Shown piece by piece: positions 1 to 8,312 of a stretch of 64,000 nt of DNA. This DNA is from VRUE01 sp963737575. Lineage in GTDB: Bacteria; Actinomycetota; Thermoleophilia; Solirubrobacterales; 70-9. A program made the translations under genes and the position numbers. The stretch's first letter is position 1. Every line of letters begins with the position of its first letter. The notes beneath the pieces were generated by a model. It searched no databases. It was not told the DNA's origin and saw only the letters and a list, made by a program, of their open reading frames with translations. Location of the stretch: assembly GCA_963737575.1 (NCBI GenBank), contig CAVTTJ010000004.1:255437-319436 (forward strand), written 5' to 3'.

Positions 1-213
1 GCCTGGAAGGCGCTGCCGCTCCGCGGCGAGCCGCCGATGACCAGGTTCAGGGCCTGGATCCTGACCCAGGAGTGCACGATCGACATCTCCAAGGCAAAGC
101 GCGAGCTCGGCTACGCGCCGAGCGTGTCCCGCGAGCAGGGGCTGGCTGAGCTGCGAGCGGCCGACCAAGGTCGGTCAGGGACGGCGCAGAGCCGAAAAGG
201 ACCCGAGTTCTGA
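1..213 (+). CDS. C-terminal end of NAD-dependent epimerase/dehydratase-like protein (partial)
   Basis: An open frame enters from the window edge and ends at TGA 211-213, leaving 70 residues. The segment IDISKAKRELGYAP followed by an EQGLAEL helix is typical of the last part of extended short-chain dehydrogenases (epimerase/dehydratase or 3-beta-HSD-like), where the lysine-rich strand precedes the final helix. The Rossmann part lies outside the window, so substrate cannot be judged. The 3' end overlaps the convergent secreted-protein gene by 39 bp. Confidence 0.6.
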   Translation, partial: AWKALPLRGEPPMTRFRAWILTQECTIDISKAKRELGYAPSVSREQGLAELRAADQGRSGTAQSRKGPEF

Positions 214-762
214 CGCCGCACGGGCGACGAACCGCCCCCCGGAATCGAACGCTTCGACCAACATCGGTTTCGGCCCGGCAGCGTAGAAGGCGTCGTAGAA
301 GCGAAGGCCGCGTAGAAAGGGAAAACGCGACCGGATCGAGGCGGGCGCGGCGACCGGCCTGAATTCCAGTGGCTCCCCCTCGCTCAGCTTCACCCTCAGC
401 CTCCGGATTCCGCGCCCGACGATTCCGCTGAGGTCCGACTCGGGATACGGATCGATGTCGCTGCCGCTATTGCCGCTGAACGCGAACCCGGCGGGGACCG
501 GCAGCGGCATCCCGCTGGAGTAACCGACGTCGGGGGGGGCCGGCGGGCCGAAATCGAAGTGGAACACAACCCCACGGCGGCCAAAGCTGTCGGTCCGCGG
601 GCCGACGGTCGTGATTCGCCAGGGAACACCATTCGGGCTCTTGCCGTGCACCAACACGTACTGATGTGCCTGCTTGCAGATTTCGCAGGCCGAGGCCGTC
701 GCCACGACTGGGACCAGGAGGGCGACCAGCACCGTCACCACCGCTGTGATTCGGGCTCCCAC
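175..762 (-). CDS. Secreted protein of unknown function
   Basis: A 195-residue protein with a clear N-terminal signal peptide: MGAR followed by a hydrophobic run of about 20 residues ending near ATASA, then CEICK at the probable mature N-terminus. The two cysteines spaced CxxC just after cleavage could form a disulfide. The rest is polar, beta-rich and without a motif I recognise. The GTG start sits 7 nt after a TAACCT box, so the gene is probably leaderless. It lies just downstream of the merR-like gene on the same strand; the -10 box includes that gene's stop codon. Confidence 0.6.
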   Translation of the reverse strand: MGARITAVVTVLVALLVPVVATASACEICKQAHQYVLVHGKSPNGVPWRITTVGPRTDSFGRRGVVFHFDFGPPAPPDVGYSSGMPLPVPAGFAFSGNSGSDIDPYPESDLSGIVGRGIRRLRVKLSEGEPLEFRPVAAPASIRSRFPFLRGLRFYDAFYAAGPKPMLVEAFDSGGRFVARAASELGSFSALRRP

Positions 763-769
763 CTTGGGC

Positions 770-775
770 AGGTTA
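770..775 (-). promoter_or_regulatory. -10 box of leaderless gene 175-762
   Basis: TAACCT on the minus strand, 7 nt before the GTG start. Its TAA is also the stop codon of the upstream MerR-family gene. Confidence 0.45.
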
Positions 776-1477
776 GGGCCGGTTCGCGCGGTGGCGCTCG
801 AGCTCGGCGACCATCGCCTTCGTGTGGAGGGCTGCGATCAGATCGTGGAGCGGCTCGGAGCCGGCTTCGAGCATCGCCACGACGCGCTCGGGGGAGACCT
901 CGCCCGCGAGGCGCTCCATCACCATCCCGATCTCTTCGCGGACGAGCTCTTCGATCGCCCTCTTGTAGCGGAGGGTGTCGTACACGGTGAACCCGATCTG
1001 CTCGTCGTAGCCTCCGGTGCGAAAGCGGCTGATCGCCTCGATGATCCGGACGTCGGAGGGCGAGTAGCCGCGGCTGTTGGGGCTCAGAACCTCGAGCTCC
1101 TCGAGCCGATCGAGGACCTCCTTCGGCACTCCGTAGCGCTCGCGTGCCTCCGCCGCGCTGGTCCGCGAGCGCTCGCCGGCGAGGGCGCGGTCGAGGATCC
1201 GGTCCTCGAGCTCGACCAGCGCCCGCGCCCGCTCGGGCCCCTCGTCGAGGACCGACTTGATCGCCTTCAGCGGCATGTAGCGCTCCTCCTGGAGCTGCTT
1301 GATCAACCGGATCCGGTCGATGAACTCGGGCGGGTAGTAGGCCATGTTGCGGCTCGTCTTCACCGGCTCCGGCAGGAGGCCCTCGCGCAGGTAGTGCTTG
1401 ATCGTCGGCACCGGCACACCCGAGGCCTCGGCGAGCTCACCGATGCGAAGCAGGGATTGCTCGGCGCTCGCGCTCAT
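773..1477 (-). CDS. MerR-family transcriptional regulator
   Basis: A 234-residue regulator. Residues about 9-78 form the winged helix-turn-helix, with RIGELAEASGVPVPTIK and the wing HYLREGLLP that define MerR DNA-binding domains. The long C-terminal part (about 80-234) is helical and lacks the cysteine clusters of metal sensors; it may bind an organic or acyl-CoA ligand, which is inference. The start ATG overlaps the stop of the CoA-transferase gene by 4 bp (ATGA), so it is the last gene of the carboxyltransferase-BKACE-CoA transferase operon and probably controls it. Confidence 0.85.
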   Translation of the reverse strand: MSASAEQSLLRIGELAEASGVPVPTIKHYLREGLLPEPVKTSRNMAYYPPEFIDRIRLIKQLQEERYMPLKAIKSVLDEGPERARALVELEDRILDRALAGERSRTSAAEARERYGVPKEVLDRLEELEVLSPNSRGYSPSDVRIIEAISRFRTGGYDEQIGFTVYDTLRYKRAIEELVREEIGMVMERLAGEVSPERVVAMLEAGSEPLHDLIAALHTKAMVAELERHRANRP

Positions 1478-2709
1478 GCCCGGAAGGTCGCCGCGGAGTC
1501 TGCGCTGGGTCCCGCCGCGGCGCCGGACTCGAGCATCGCCGTGACCTCGTCCTCGGAGTAACCCGCCTCGGCAAGGACCTCCCGTGTGTGCTCGCCGAAC
1601 GCCGGCGCGGGCCGCGTCGGGTCGCCGGGGGTGCGGCCCATCTTCACCGGGACCCCGAGCTGGCGGATCGTCCCGAGCCCGGGCTGCTCCATCTCGACGA
1701 CCATCTCCCGAGCGCGGACGAGCTCGGAGTCGAGTGCCTCGTCGACATCGAGCACCGGCTCGACGCAGCAGTCGTGCTCGTCGTTGAACGCCCGCCACTC
1801 ATCGCGGCTGCGGGAGCGGAACACCTCGGCGATCTCGCGCCAGGCATCGGAGCCGGGGGCGTCGAACTGGGACTCGATCAGGTCGGGCCGCCCGACCCCG
1901 TTGCAGAGGGCGGCCCAGAACTTCGGCTCGAGTGCGCCGCAGGTCACCCAGCCGTCGCTCGCCTCGTAGGGCAGGTAACAGATCAGCCCGCCGGCGAGCT
2001 GCTGCTCGCCGCGCCGCGGAACCTCGCCGTCGCAGAAGTAGCGGCCGGCGACCATCGCCAGCCAGGAGAGGGCGCCGTCGGCCATCGAGACGTCGACCAT
2101 CTGGCCCTCGCCCGAGCGCCGGCTCTCGTGCAGCGCCGCCATCACCCCGAAGGCGGCCATCAGGGCGCCGCCGCCGAGGTCGGCGATCTGCCCGCCCGGC
2201 TGGACCGGCGGCCCGCCCCTGGCGCCGGTCAGCCCGAGCAGGCCGACGAGGCCGAGGTAGTTCATGTCGTGACCGGCGCGCTCGGTGTAGGGGCCGTCCT
2301 GGCCGTAGCCGGTGATCGCACAGAAGACGATCGCCGGGTTCGCCTCGCGCATCCGCTCGTACCCGACCCCGAGCCGGTCGAGGACGCCGGGCCGGAAGCC
2401 GTCGAGGACCACGTCGTATCGCCCCGCCAACCGCAGCAGGGCATCTCGGCCCTTCTGCTCCTTGAGGTTGAGGCGGATCGAGCGCTTGCCGCGGTTGAGC
2501 GAGAGGTAGAGGGCCGAGCGCGTCCCCAGCTCCTGATGCTCCTCGCCGCCGTAGTAGGGCGGCGCCCAGCGGACGTAGTCGCCCATCCCGGTGTCCTCGA
2601 CCTTCAGCACCTCGGCGCCGAGGTCGGCGAGCAGAAGCGAGCAGAAGCCGCCCGGGAGTAGCCGGGTCAGGTCGAGGACGCGGACGTCGCTAAGCGGGAG
2701 GCCGCTCAC
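1474..2709 (-). CDS. CaiB/BaiF (family III) CoA transferase or alpha-methylacyl-CoA racemase-like protein
   Basis: 411 residues, full length for the family III CoA-transferase fold. The N-terminus (LSDVRVLDLTRLLPGG, ADLGAEVLKVE) is the usual first motif. GHDMNYLGLVGLL near residue 145 resembles the racemase motif that carries the catalytic histidine in alpha-methylacyl-CoA racemase, and ADLGGGALMAAFG near 175 carries the matching aspartate. Racemase activity is therefore as likely as CoA transfer. GTG start, overlapping the BKACE stop by 4 bp (GTGA) and followed by merR with another 4-bp overlap, so translation is coupled across the operon. Confidence 0.88.
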   Translation of the reverse strand: MSGLPLSDVRVLDLTRLLPGGFCSLLLADLGAEVLKVEDTGMGDYVRWAPPYYGGEEHQELGTRSALYLSLNRGKRSIRLNLKEQKGRDALLRLAGRYDVVLDGFRPGVLDRLGVGYERMREANPAIVFCAITGYGQDGPYTERAGHDMNYLGLVGLLGLTGARGGPPVQPGGQIADLGGGALMAAFGVMAALHESRRSGEGQMVDVSMADGALSWLAMVAGRYFCDGEVPRRGEQQLAGGLICYLPYEASDGWVTCGALEPKFWAALCNGVGRPDLIESQFDAPGSDAWREIAEVFRSRSRDEWRAFNDEHDCCVEPVLDVDEALDSELVRAREMVVEMEQPGLGTIRQLGVPVKMGRTPGDPTRPAPAFGEHTREVLAEAGYSEDEVTAMLESGAAAGPSADSAATFRA

Positions 2710-3653
2710 GGCACTGTTCGCGCTTCGCTCGCTTCGCGAGAAGTCAGATTGCGACGCTCGCTCGTTCCGCGCTCACGGCGGGGCACCCCCAGCAGCTCGC
2801 GGGCCTCGGGGACGGTCGCGGCGCGCCGCCCCACGTCCTCGGCCATCTGCCGAGCCTTGGCGATCAGGTCGCCATTGGACTTCGCCATCTCTCCGTTCGG
2901 CAGGTAGAGGTTGTCCTCGACCCCGGCGCGGACGTTGCCGCCGAGCACCAGCGAGGAGCCGAGAAGTTTCCACTGGTCGCGGGAGATCCCGATCACCTGC
3001 CACTGGTTCTCACCCTCGGCGCCACCGGGAATCTGCTCCGACATGAAGGCGACGTTGCGGGCGGTCGGCCGGATCCCGCCGTTGACCCCCATCACCAGCG
3101 AGATCTGCAGGGGTGTGCGATCCAGCAGTCCCATATCGATCAGCGGGTCGAGGTTGGCGACGTGGCCGGCGTCGAAGCACTCGTGCTCGGGCTTGATCCC
3201 GAGCTCCTTCATCGCGGTCAGGAACTCGATGATCGTGTCGAAGCTGTTCTCGAAGACCGCCTTGAAGACGAAGTCCTTGCGCCGCGAGCTGTACTTGGCG
3301 TAGTTCATCGAGCTCATGTTGAGCGCGGCGACGTCGGGCCGGAGCTCGCGCAGGTACTCGATCCGCTTCTCGATCGGGATCCCGATCGCCCCGGTCGAGT
3401 AGTTGATGATCACGTCGCCTACCTCGGCCAGGATCGCGTCGGTGATCGCGCGGAAGTCCTCGACCTCATAGGAGGGCGTCCCGTCGGGCTTGCGGGCATG
3501 GATGTGGACCTGCGAGGCGCCCTCGTCGACCGCCCGCCGCGCCTCGGCCGCGTACTCCTCGGGCGTGTAGGGGATCGCCGGGCACTGGTCGCGGTTGGCG
3601 ATCACGCCGCTGATCGAGCAGCTGATCACCACCGGGTCCTCGAATGAGCTCAT
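2706..3653 (-). CDS. BKACE-family beta-keto acid cleavage enzyme (DUF849)
   Basis: 315 residues matching the beta-keto acid cleavage enzyme family, which condenses a beta-keto acid with acetyl-CoA to release acetoacetate and a new acyl-CoA in a TIM barrel with Zn. The metal-binding QVHIHARK (two His) is near residue 48 and the Glu of GGNVRAGVEDNLYLPNG near 240 is the family's third ligand. The founding member acts on 3-keto-5-aminohexanoate in lysine fermentation, but substrates vary. The C-terminus is an unusual Arg/Ser/Glu-rich tail of about 25 residues. ATGA overlap with the upstream small gene. Confidence 0.9.
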   Translation of the reverse strand: MSSFEDPVVISCSISGVIANRDQCPAIPYTPEEYAAEARRAVDEGASQVHIHARKPDGTPSYEVEDFRAITDAILAEVGDVIINYSTGAIGIPIEKRIEYLRELRPDVAALNMSSMNYAKYSSRRKDFVFKAVFENSFDTIIEFLTAMKELGIKPEHECFDAGHVANLDPLIDMGLLDRTPLQISLVMGVNGGIRPTARNVAFMSEQIPGGAEGENQWQVIGISRDQWKLLGSSLVLGGNVRAGVEDNLYLPNGEMAKSNGDLIAKARQMAEDVGRRAATVPEARELLGVPRRERGTSERRNLTSREASEARTVP

Positions 3654-3973
3654 GCTCCCCCCCTCTCATCGATCGCCTTCTGGATCTCCGCGACAAGCTG
3701 GGCGATCGCAGCCTGCTCGGAGGGGTCGGGGTCGAACGGAAGCTGAAGGTCGCCCAGCTGCAGGTCCTCGCGGCCGGAGATCGTCAGCTTCGGCGTCTTC
3801 AGCACCCCCGAGTCGAACGAGGCGGCGGCGCTCTCCATCATCGCCACCGGGATCCGGACGAAGCTCTCGAAAGAGCCGCCGATCTCGAACCCGAACGCCT
3901 CGAAGACCGTGCCGTCGAATACCAGGAGGCCGGTGAACTGCTCCTTCTCGTTCTTCAGGAGAACCTCGGTCAG
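3650..3973 (-). CDS. Small conserved-looking protein of unknown function in the carboxyltransferase operon
   Basis: About 107 residues. No domain is recognised with certainty; it begins with a beta-rich stretch (FTGLLVFDGTVFEAFGFEI) and ends in a helix (EQAAIAQLVAEIQKAI), loosely like a bacterial PH-type fold. There is no ATG, GTG or TTG in frame near its 5' end: the best start is CTG at 3973-3971, which overlaps the carboxyltransferase TGA as CTGA, and a second CTG lies at 3958. Its end overlaps the BKACE start as ATGA. Position between two enzymes suggests an accessory subunit, but it does not resemble the known carboxylase epsilon subunit. Confidence 0.6.
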   Translation of the reverse strand: MTEVLLKNEKEQFTGLLVFDGTVFEAFGFEIGGSFESFVRIPVAMMESAAASFDSGVLKTPKLTISGREDLQLGDLQLPFDPDPSEQAAIAQLVAEIQKAIDERGGA

Positions 3974-5553
3974 ACCGGCATCACCCCGTGGCGTTTGGCC
4001 GGCTTCTCGACGTGCTTCGTGCGCGCCATCCGCAGCGCCCTGACGATCGTCGGCCGCGTCTCGCGCGGGTCGATGATGTCGTCGATCACCGCGTTTCCGG
4101 CGGCGATGTAGGGGTCGATCTGCTTGCGCACCGCGTCGAGCATCGCCTCGCGCGTCGCCTCCGGGTCCTCGGAGGCCTCGATCGCCGAGCGGCCGATGAT
4201 TTCGACGGCGCCCTCCGGGCCCATCACCGAGATCTCGGCCCCAGGCCAGGCGACGATCAGGTCGGGCTCGTAGGCCTTGCCGCACATCACGTAGTAGCCG
4301 GCGCCGTAGGCCTTGCGGACGATCACCGTCACCTTCGGCACGGTCGCCCGGCTCACCGCGTAGAGCATCTTCGCCCCGTGGCGGATGATGCCCGCGTGCT
4401 CGACCTTCGAGCCGACCATGAACCCGGGCACGTCCTGGAGAAAGACGAGCGGGATGTTGAAGGCGTCGCAGAGGTTGATGAACCGCGCAGCCTTGTCGGA
4501 TGAGTCGTTGTCGAGGATCCCCGCCAGCTGCTTCGGCTGGTTGGCGACGATCCCGACCGGCTGGCCGCCGAAGCGGGCGAAGCAGGTGATCAGGCTCTTC
4601 GCGAATTTGGGCTTGATGTCGAACCACTCGCCGTCGTCGACGATCTCGGCGATCACCTCGTACATGTCGTAGGGCTGGCGCGAGGACTCGGGGACGATCT
4701 CGAGCAGCTTCTCCGAGCGACGGTCGTCGGGGTCGGAGGTCTCGACAAGCGGCGGCTTCTGCTCGCAATTGGGCGGGAAGTAGGAGAGGTAGGCCTTGAC
4801 CTTCTCGATGCATTCGGGGTCGTCCTTCACCTCGAGGTCGCCGACACCGGATTTGCGGCAGTGGACCTTGGCGCCGCCGAGCTCCTCCATCGAGATCTCC
4901 TCGCCGGTCACCGCTTTCGTCAGGTGCGGGCCGGCGAGTGCCATCGCCCCCTGGCCGGAGACCATCGGGACGAAGTCCGAGAGCGCCGGGATGTAGGCGG
5001 TCCCGGCCGCGCACGGCCCCATCATCGCCGCCACCATCGGGATCACCCCCGACATTTCGACCTCCTCGCGGAAGAGGTGGCCGGAACCGGCGAAGAGCGA
5101 CCCGGCCGCCTCCTGGATCCGGGCACCCGCGGAGTCGAGCAGCCAGATGAAGGGCATCCGCTTCTGCAGCGCCATCTCGCGCAACCGGGTGACCTTGAGC
5201 TCGCCGGTCATTCCCATCGAGCCCGCCATCACCGTGAAGTCGTAAGCGGCGATGCAGGTCGCCCGGCCGTCGACATCGCCCCAGCCGGTGACGACGCCGT
5301 CGGCAGGCGCCTCGACCCCGTCCATCGCCCGCTGGGCGAAGTGCGGTCGGCCGTGGATCCCGAGCTCGACGAAGGTGCCCTCGTCGACGAGAAGGTCGAT
5401 CCGCTCGCGGGCGGTCAGCTTGCCGCGTTCGTGCTGTTTGGCGATCTTCTCCTCGCCGCCGCCGAGCCGGGCTCTGTTGCGCGCCTCCTGCAGCTGGTCG
5501 GTGAGCTCGTCGAGGCCCGCCGTGCCTGGAAGCTTGTGATCGGTCTCGCTCAA
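3970..5553 (-). CDS. Acyl-CoA carboxylase, carboxyltransferase (beta) subunit
   Basis: 527 residues, the usual size of propionyl/acetyl/methylcrotonyl-CoA carboxylase beta subunits. It moves carboxyl from carboxybiotin to an acyl-CoA. The two crotonase-fold halves are evident: N-terminal HERGKLTARERIDLLVD and LLDSAGARIQE, C-terminal LVFLQDVPGFMVG, HGAKMLYAVS and KAYGAGYYVMCGKAYEPD. The biotin carboxylase partner is not in the window. A TTG start is chosen because GAGGAGAGAGA lies directly upstream and no ATG/GTG fits. First gene of the operon leading to BKACE, CoA transferase and merR. Confidence 0.93.
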   Translation of the reverse strand: MSETDHKLPGTAGLDELTDQLQEARNRARLGGGEEKIAKQHERGKLTARERIDLLVDEGTFVELGIHGRPHFAQRAMDGVEAPADGVVTGWGDVDGRATCIAAYDFTVMAGSMGMTGELKVTRLREMALQKRMPFIWLLDSAGARIQEAAGSLFAGSGHLFREEVEMSGVIPMVAAMMGPCAAGTAYIPALSDFVPMVSGQGAMALAGPHLTKAVTGEEISMEELGGAKVHCRKSGVGDLEVKDDPECIEKVKAYLSYFPPNCEQKPPLVETSDPDDRRSEKLLEIVPESSRQPYDMYEVIAEIVDDGEWFDIKPKFAKSLITCFARFGGQPVGIVANQPKQLAGILDNDSSDKAARFINLCDAFNIPLVFLQDVPGFMVGSKVEHAGIIRHGAKMLYAVSRATVPKVTVIVRKAYGAGYYVMCGKAYEPDLIVAWPGAEISVMGPEGAVEIIGRSAIEASEDPEATREAMLDAVRKQIDPYIAAGNAVIDDIIDPRETRPTIVRALRMARTKHVEKPAKRHGVMPV

Positions 5554-5582
5554 TCTCTCTCCTCGTCGTTACCTTTGAAGTG

Positions 5583-6023
5583 GTGGGCGCGATCACGACA
5601 GCCCTGATGTGTCTGGCAATCTCGCCGGGCTGCGGTGGGCCGCCGGGGCCTGCGCCAACGCCGGTCCCCTCGGTCTCGAAGTTCGCGATCTCCTACGAAC
5701 GAAGCGGAGGGCTCAAGGCCGACCCGCGGTCGCTGCGGATCGCACCCGGCCGGCATGCGACGGCAGAGGCGCGGTGGGAGAGCGCGCGGTTCAGGGTCGG
5801 CGTCAAGCAGGTCACGCGGCTCCGTGAATCGTTGGGAAGCTCGGGCTTCGGAACCATTCCGGAGCCGGGTCCCGGGCCGGGTAACTGCGCTGACTGCTTC
5901 GAATACGTGATCGGCTATCGCGGGCACGAGGTCGCGTTCAGCCAGGTCGACCAGCCGCCGATGCTCGCACCCGTCATCGACCGGCTCGAAGCTCTGATCG
6001 AAGCTCATCGGCCCTTCCACTGA
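5583..6023 (+). CDS. Emfourin-like protease inhibitor domain protein, exported
   Basis: About 146 residues. A hydrophobic N-terminus (ALMCLAISPGC) looks like a signal peptide or weak lipobox. The mature part has the order seen in emfourin/protealysin inhibitors: an ISYERSGGL strand, a central helix with KQVTRLRESLGSSGF, then DCFEYVIGYRGHEVAFSQVD and a final PVIDRLEALI helix. Known emfourins inhibit M4 metallopeptidases encoded beside them; no M4 protease is encoded nearby, so the target is unknown. GTG codons at 5580 and 5583 are possible; 5583 is 7 nt after TACCTT. Divergent from the carboxyltransferase and overlapping the crotonase gene end by 19 bp. Confidence 0.6.
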   Translation: MGAITTALMCLAISPGCGGPPGPAPTPVPSVSKFAISYERSGGLKADPRSLRIAPGRHATAEARWESARFRVGVKQVTRLRESLGSSGFGTIPEPGPGPGNCADCFEYVIGYRGHEVAFSQVDQPPMLAPVIDRLEALIEAHRPFH

Positions 6024-6787
6024 GGCTCCCGTTTCTCGAAGAAGGCGGTGACGCCCTCGACGATGTCCTCGGTGCTGAAGGTCAGCGAAAGCTGGCTGCG
6101 CAGGAACTCGAGCGCGTCGTCGACCGCCATGTCCTGCTGGCGGTACATCGCGTCATGGCCGAGGCGCATCAGGACCGGGCTCTTGGAGGCGAGCCTGCCG
6201 GCCCACTCGGCGACCGCGTCGTCGAACCCGGCCGTCGGGACGACCTTGTTGGCGAGGCCGAACTCGACCGCCTGCTCGGCGCTCAGCCGCTCGCCCAGCA
6301 ACATCATCTCGTTGACCTTCTTGCGCGGGACGTTGCGGTAGATGATCGCCATGATCATGTAGGGGAAGGCGCCGACGTTGATCTCGGGCGTGCCGAATGT
6401 CGCTCCCTCCCTGGCGATCACCAGGTCGCAGGAGAGCGCCAGCCCCATCCCGCCGGCGAGGACGTGGCCGTTGACGGCGCAGAGCGAGGGCTTGCCGAGC
6501 CGCGGCATCAGCCGGAAGAACTCGAGGAAGAGGTCCGAGGCGAAGTGTTTGGCGACGAGCGGAGCATCGGCGGCGAACCCGCCGAGGTCGGCGCCGGCGC
6601 AGAACGCCTTGTTGCCGGCTCCGGTCAGGACCACGGCCCTCGCGTCCTCGGAGTCGCGCGCGGCCCTCATCGCGTCGACGAGCTCGGCCAGCATCTTGCC
6701 GGAGAGCATGTTGCGTTTCTCCGGGTTGTTCAGGGTCACCGTGGCGACGCCGTCGGCCACCTCGTAGTTGACGAGCTCGTACTCCAT
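6005..6787 (-). CDS. Enoyl-CoA hydratase/isomerase (crotonase) family protein
   Basis: 260 residues with the crotonase fold. The oxyanion-hole segments are KAFCAGADL near residue 65 and NGHVLAGGMGLALSCDLVIA near 110. Of the two catalytic glutamates of rat hydratase, the first position (GGCE in the model enzyme) is glycine here, whereas the second is kept in GTPEINVG. That pattern is common in isomerases or diverged hydratases, so the exact reaction is open. ATG at 6787 is taken because it begins the conserved MEYELVNYEV strand; a longer frame upstream has no family similarity. Confidence 0.85.
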   Translation of the reverse strand: MEYELVNYEVADGVATVTLNNPEKRNMLSGKMLAELVDAMRAARDSEDARAVVLTGAGNKAFCAGADLGGFAADAPLVAKHFASDLFLEFFRLMPRLGKPSLCAVNGHVLAGGMGLALSCDLVIAREGATFGTPEINVGAFPYMIMAIIYRNVPRKKVNEMMLLGERLSAEQAVEFGLANKVVPTAGFDDAVAEWAGRLASKSPVLMRLGHDAMYRQQDMAVDDALEFLRSQLSLTFSTEDIVEGVTAFFEKREPQWKGR

Positions 6788-6968
6788 CTTCAGACCAATG
6801 TCTCGCGTTTCGCTCGCTGCACGGTGAACCAGATATGGACGCTTGCTCGCTCCACGCTCGGAGCACGATAGCCGACTCCGTGGAAAGTAGGAAGTGCTAC
6901 TGTCCACGGCGAGTTCGAGGGCGGCGCGCCGCTGCCCGGATCGATTGCGAAACGAGGGGAGACGCCCA

Positions 6969-8186
6969 GTGACGACCGCGACGACCAACGGCTCCAAGGT
7001 CATCAAGCCCGACCACGAGGCCGAGCGCAAGCACATGATCTTCACCCAGGAGCACGAAGACCTGCGCGAGTCGATGCAGTCGTGGGTCGAAAAGGAGGTC
7101 TTTCCTCATCGCAACGAGTGGGAGGAGACAACCTGGCCGAGCGAGATCCTGGAGCGCGCCGGCGAGCTCGGCTACATCGGCCTATGTTTGCCCGAGGAGT
7201 ACGGCGGCCAGGGCGGCGACTACTACTACTCGCTGGTCCGCGCCGAGTGCCTCAGCCACTCCGGCTCGGGCGGCCTCAACATGGGCTTCGCGGTTCATAC
7301 CGACATGGTTTTGCCACCGATCAACATGCTCGGCACCAACGACCTCAAGCAGCGCTACATGCCGGCCGCGATCGCCGGCAAGAAGATCGGCTGCCTCGGG
7401 ATCACCGAGCCCGAGGCGGGCTCCGACGTCGCCGGGATCCGCACCAAGGCGATCCGCGAAGGCGACGAATTCGTCGTCAACGGCTCGAAGACGTTCATCA
7501 CCAACGGCGCCCGCGCCGACTTCATCGTCCTCGTGGTCAAGACCGACCCGGAGAAGGCGCACGACGGAATCAGCCTCCTCGTCGTCGACCTTCGCGACGA
7601 GAACGGCGACACGGTCCCCGGGTTCAGCGTCTCGCGCAAGCTGGAGAAGATGGGAATGCACTCCTCCGATACCGCCGAACTCAGCTTCGAAGACGTCCGC
7701 GTTCCGGTCTCCAATCTGCTCGGCGAGGAGGGCAAGGGCTTCTACCACATCGCCTGGGAGCTCCAGAGCGAGCGGATGGTCGCCTGCGCCGGCGCCGTCG
7801 CCGGAGCGCAGAGGATGTTCGACCGCACCCTCGAGTACGCGAAGGAACGCAAGGCGTTCGGCCGGTCGATCGGAAACTTCCAGGTGATCCGCCACAAGTT
7901 CGCCGAGATGGCGACCAAGATCGAGGCCGCGAAGCAGTTCACCTACGCGACCGCCTGGCGCTACTCGAACGGGGAGTACCCGGTCCGCGAGATCTCCGAG
8001 TGCAAGCTCTACACCTCGCGGATCGCCTGCGAGGTCGCCGACGAGTGCATCCAGATCCACGGCGGCTACGGCTACATGAAGGAGTACGAGATCGAGCGCG
8101 CCTACCGCGACGTCCGCCTCAACCGGATCGGCGCCGGCACCGACGAGATCATGCTCGAGGTCATCGGCCGTAGTTACGGCCTATAA
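6969..8186 (+). CDS. Acyl-CoA dehydrogenase (long-chain/isovaleryl type)
   Basis: 405 residues, FAD-dependent alpha,beta-dehydrogenation of an acyl-CoA. Family signatures are GCLGITEPEAGSDVAGI near 135, the FAD-binding KTFITNGARADF, ERKAFGRSIGNFQ and IQIHGGYGYMKEYEIER near 355. At the place of the medium-chain catalytic Glu there is Ala (IGAGTDEIM), while WELQSERM holds a Glu where long-chain and isovaleryl enzymes have their base. GTG at 6969 follows AGGGGAG by about 8 nt and is preferred over longer frames. Substrate unknown. Confidence 0.92.
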   Translation: MTTATTNGSKVIKPDHEAERKHMIFTQEHEDLRESMQSWVEKEVFPHRNEWEETTWPSEILERAGELGYIGLCLPEEYGGQGGDYYYSLVRAECLSHSGSGGLNMGFAVHTDMVLPPINMLGTNDLKQRYMPAAIAGKKIGCLGITEPEAGSDVAGIRTKAIREGDEFVVNGSKTFITNGARADFIVLVVKTDPEKAHDGISLLVVDLRDENGDTVPGFSVSRKLEKMGMHSSDTAELSFEDVRVPVSNLLGEEGKGFYHIAWELQSERMVACAGAVAGAQRMFDRTLEYAKERKAFGRSIGNFQVIRHKFAEMATKIEAAKQFTYATAWRYSNGEYPVREISECKLYTSRIACEVADECIQIHGGYGYMKEYEIERAYRDVRLNRIGAGTDEIMLEVIGRSYGL

Positions 8187-8312
8187 GCCGCCACCGGACG
8201 CGGGAGCGAGCGCGCGAGAAATAGTTCCGCCACCTCCTCAGCTCGGCAGCGGCCAAGAAGAATCAGATATGGATTGGCCGCTGCCTGCGCGTCCGGGGGT
8301 GGCGGGTGTCAC

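Noticed and set aside
2710..2770. CGCTTCGCTCGCTTCGCGAG-type short repeats at the BKACE 3' end, with similar words at 6804-6870
   Set aside because: The similarity is limited to short CG-rich words; no defined borders, so I do not call a repeat family.
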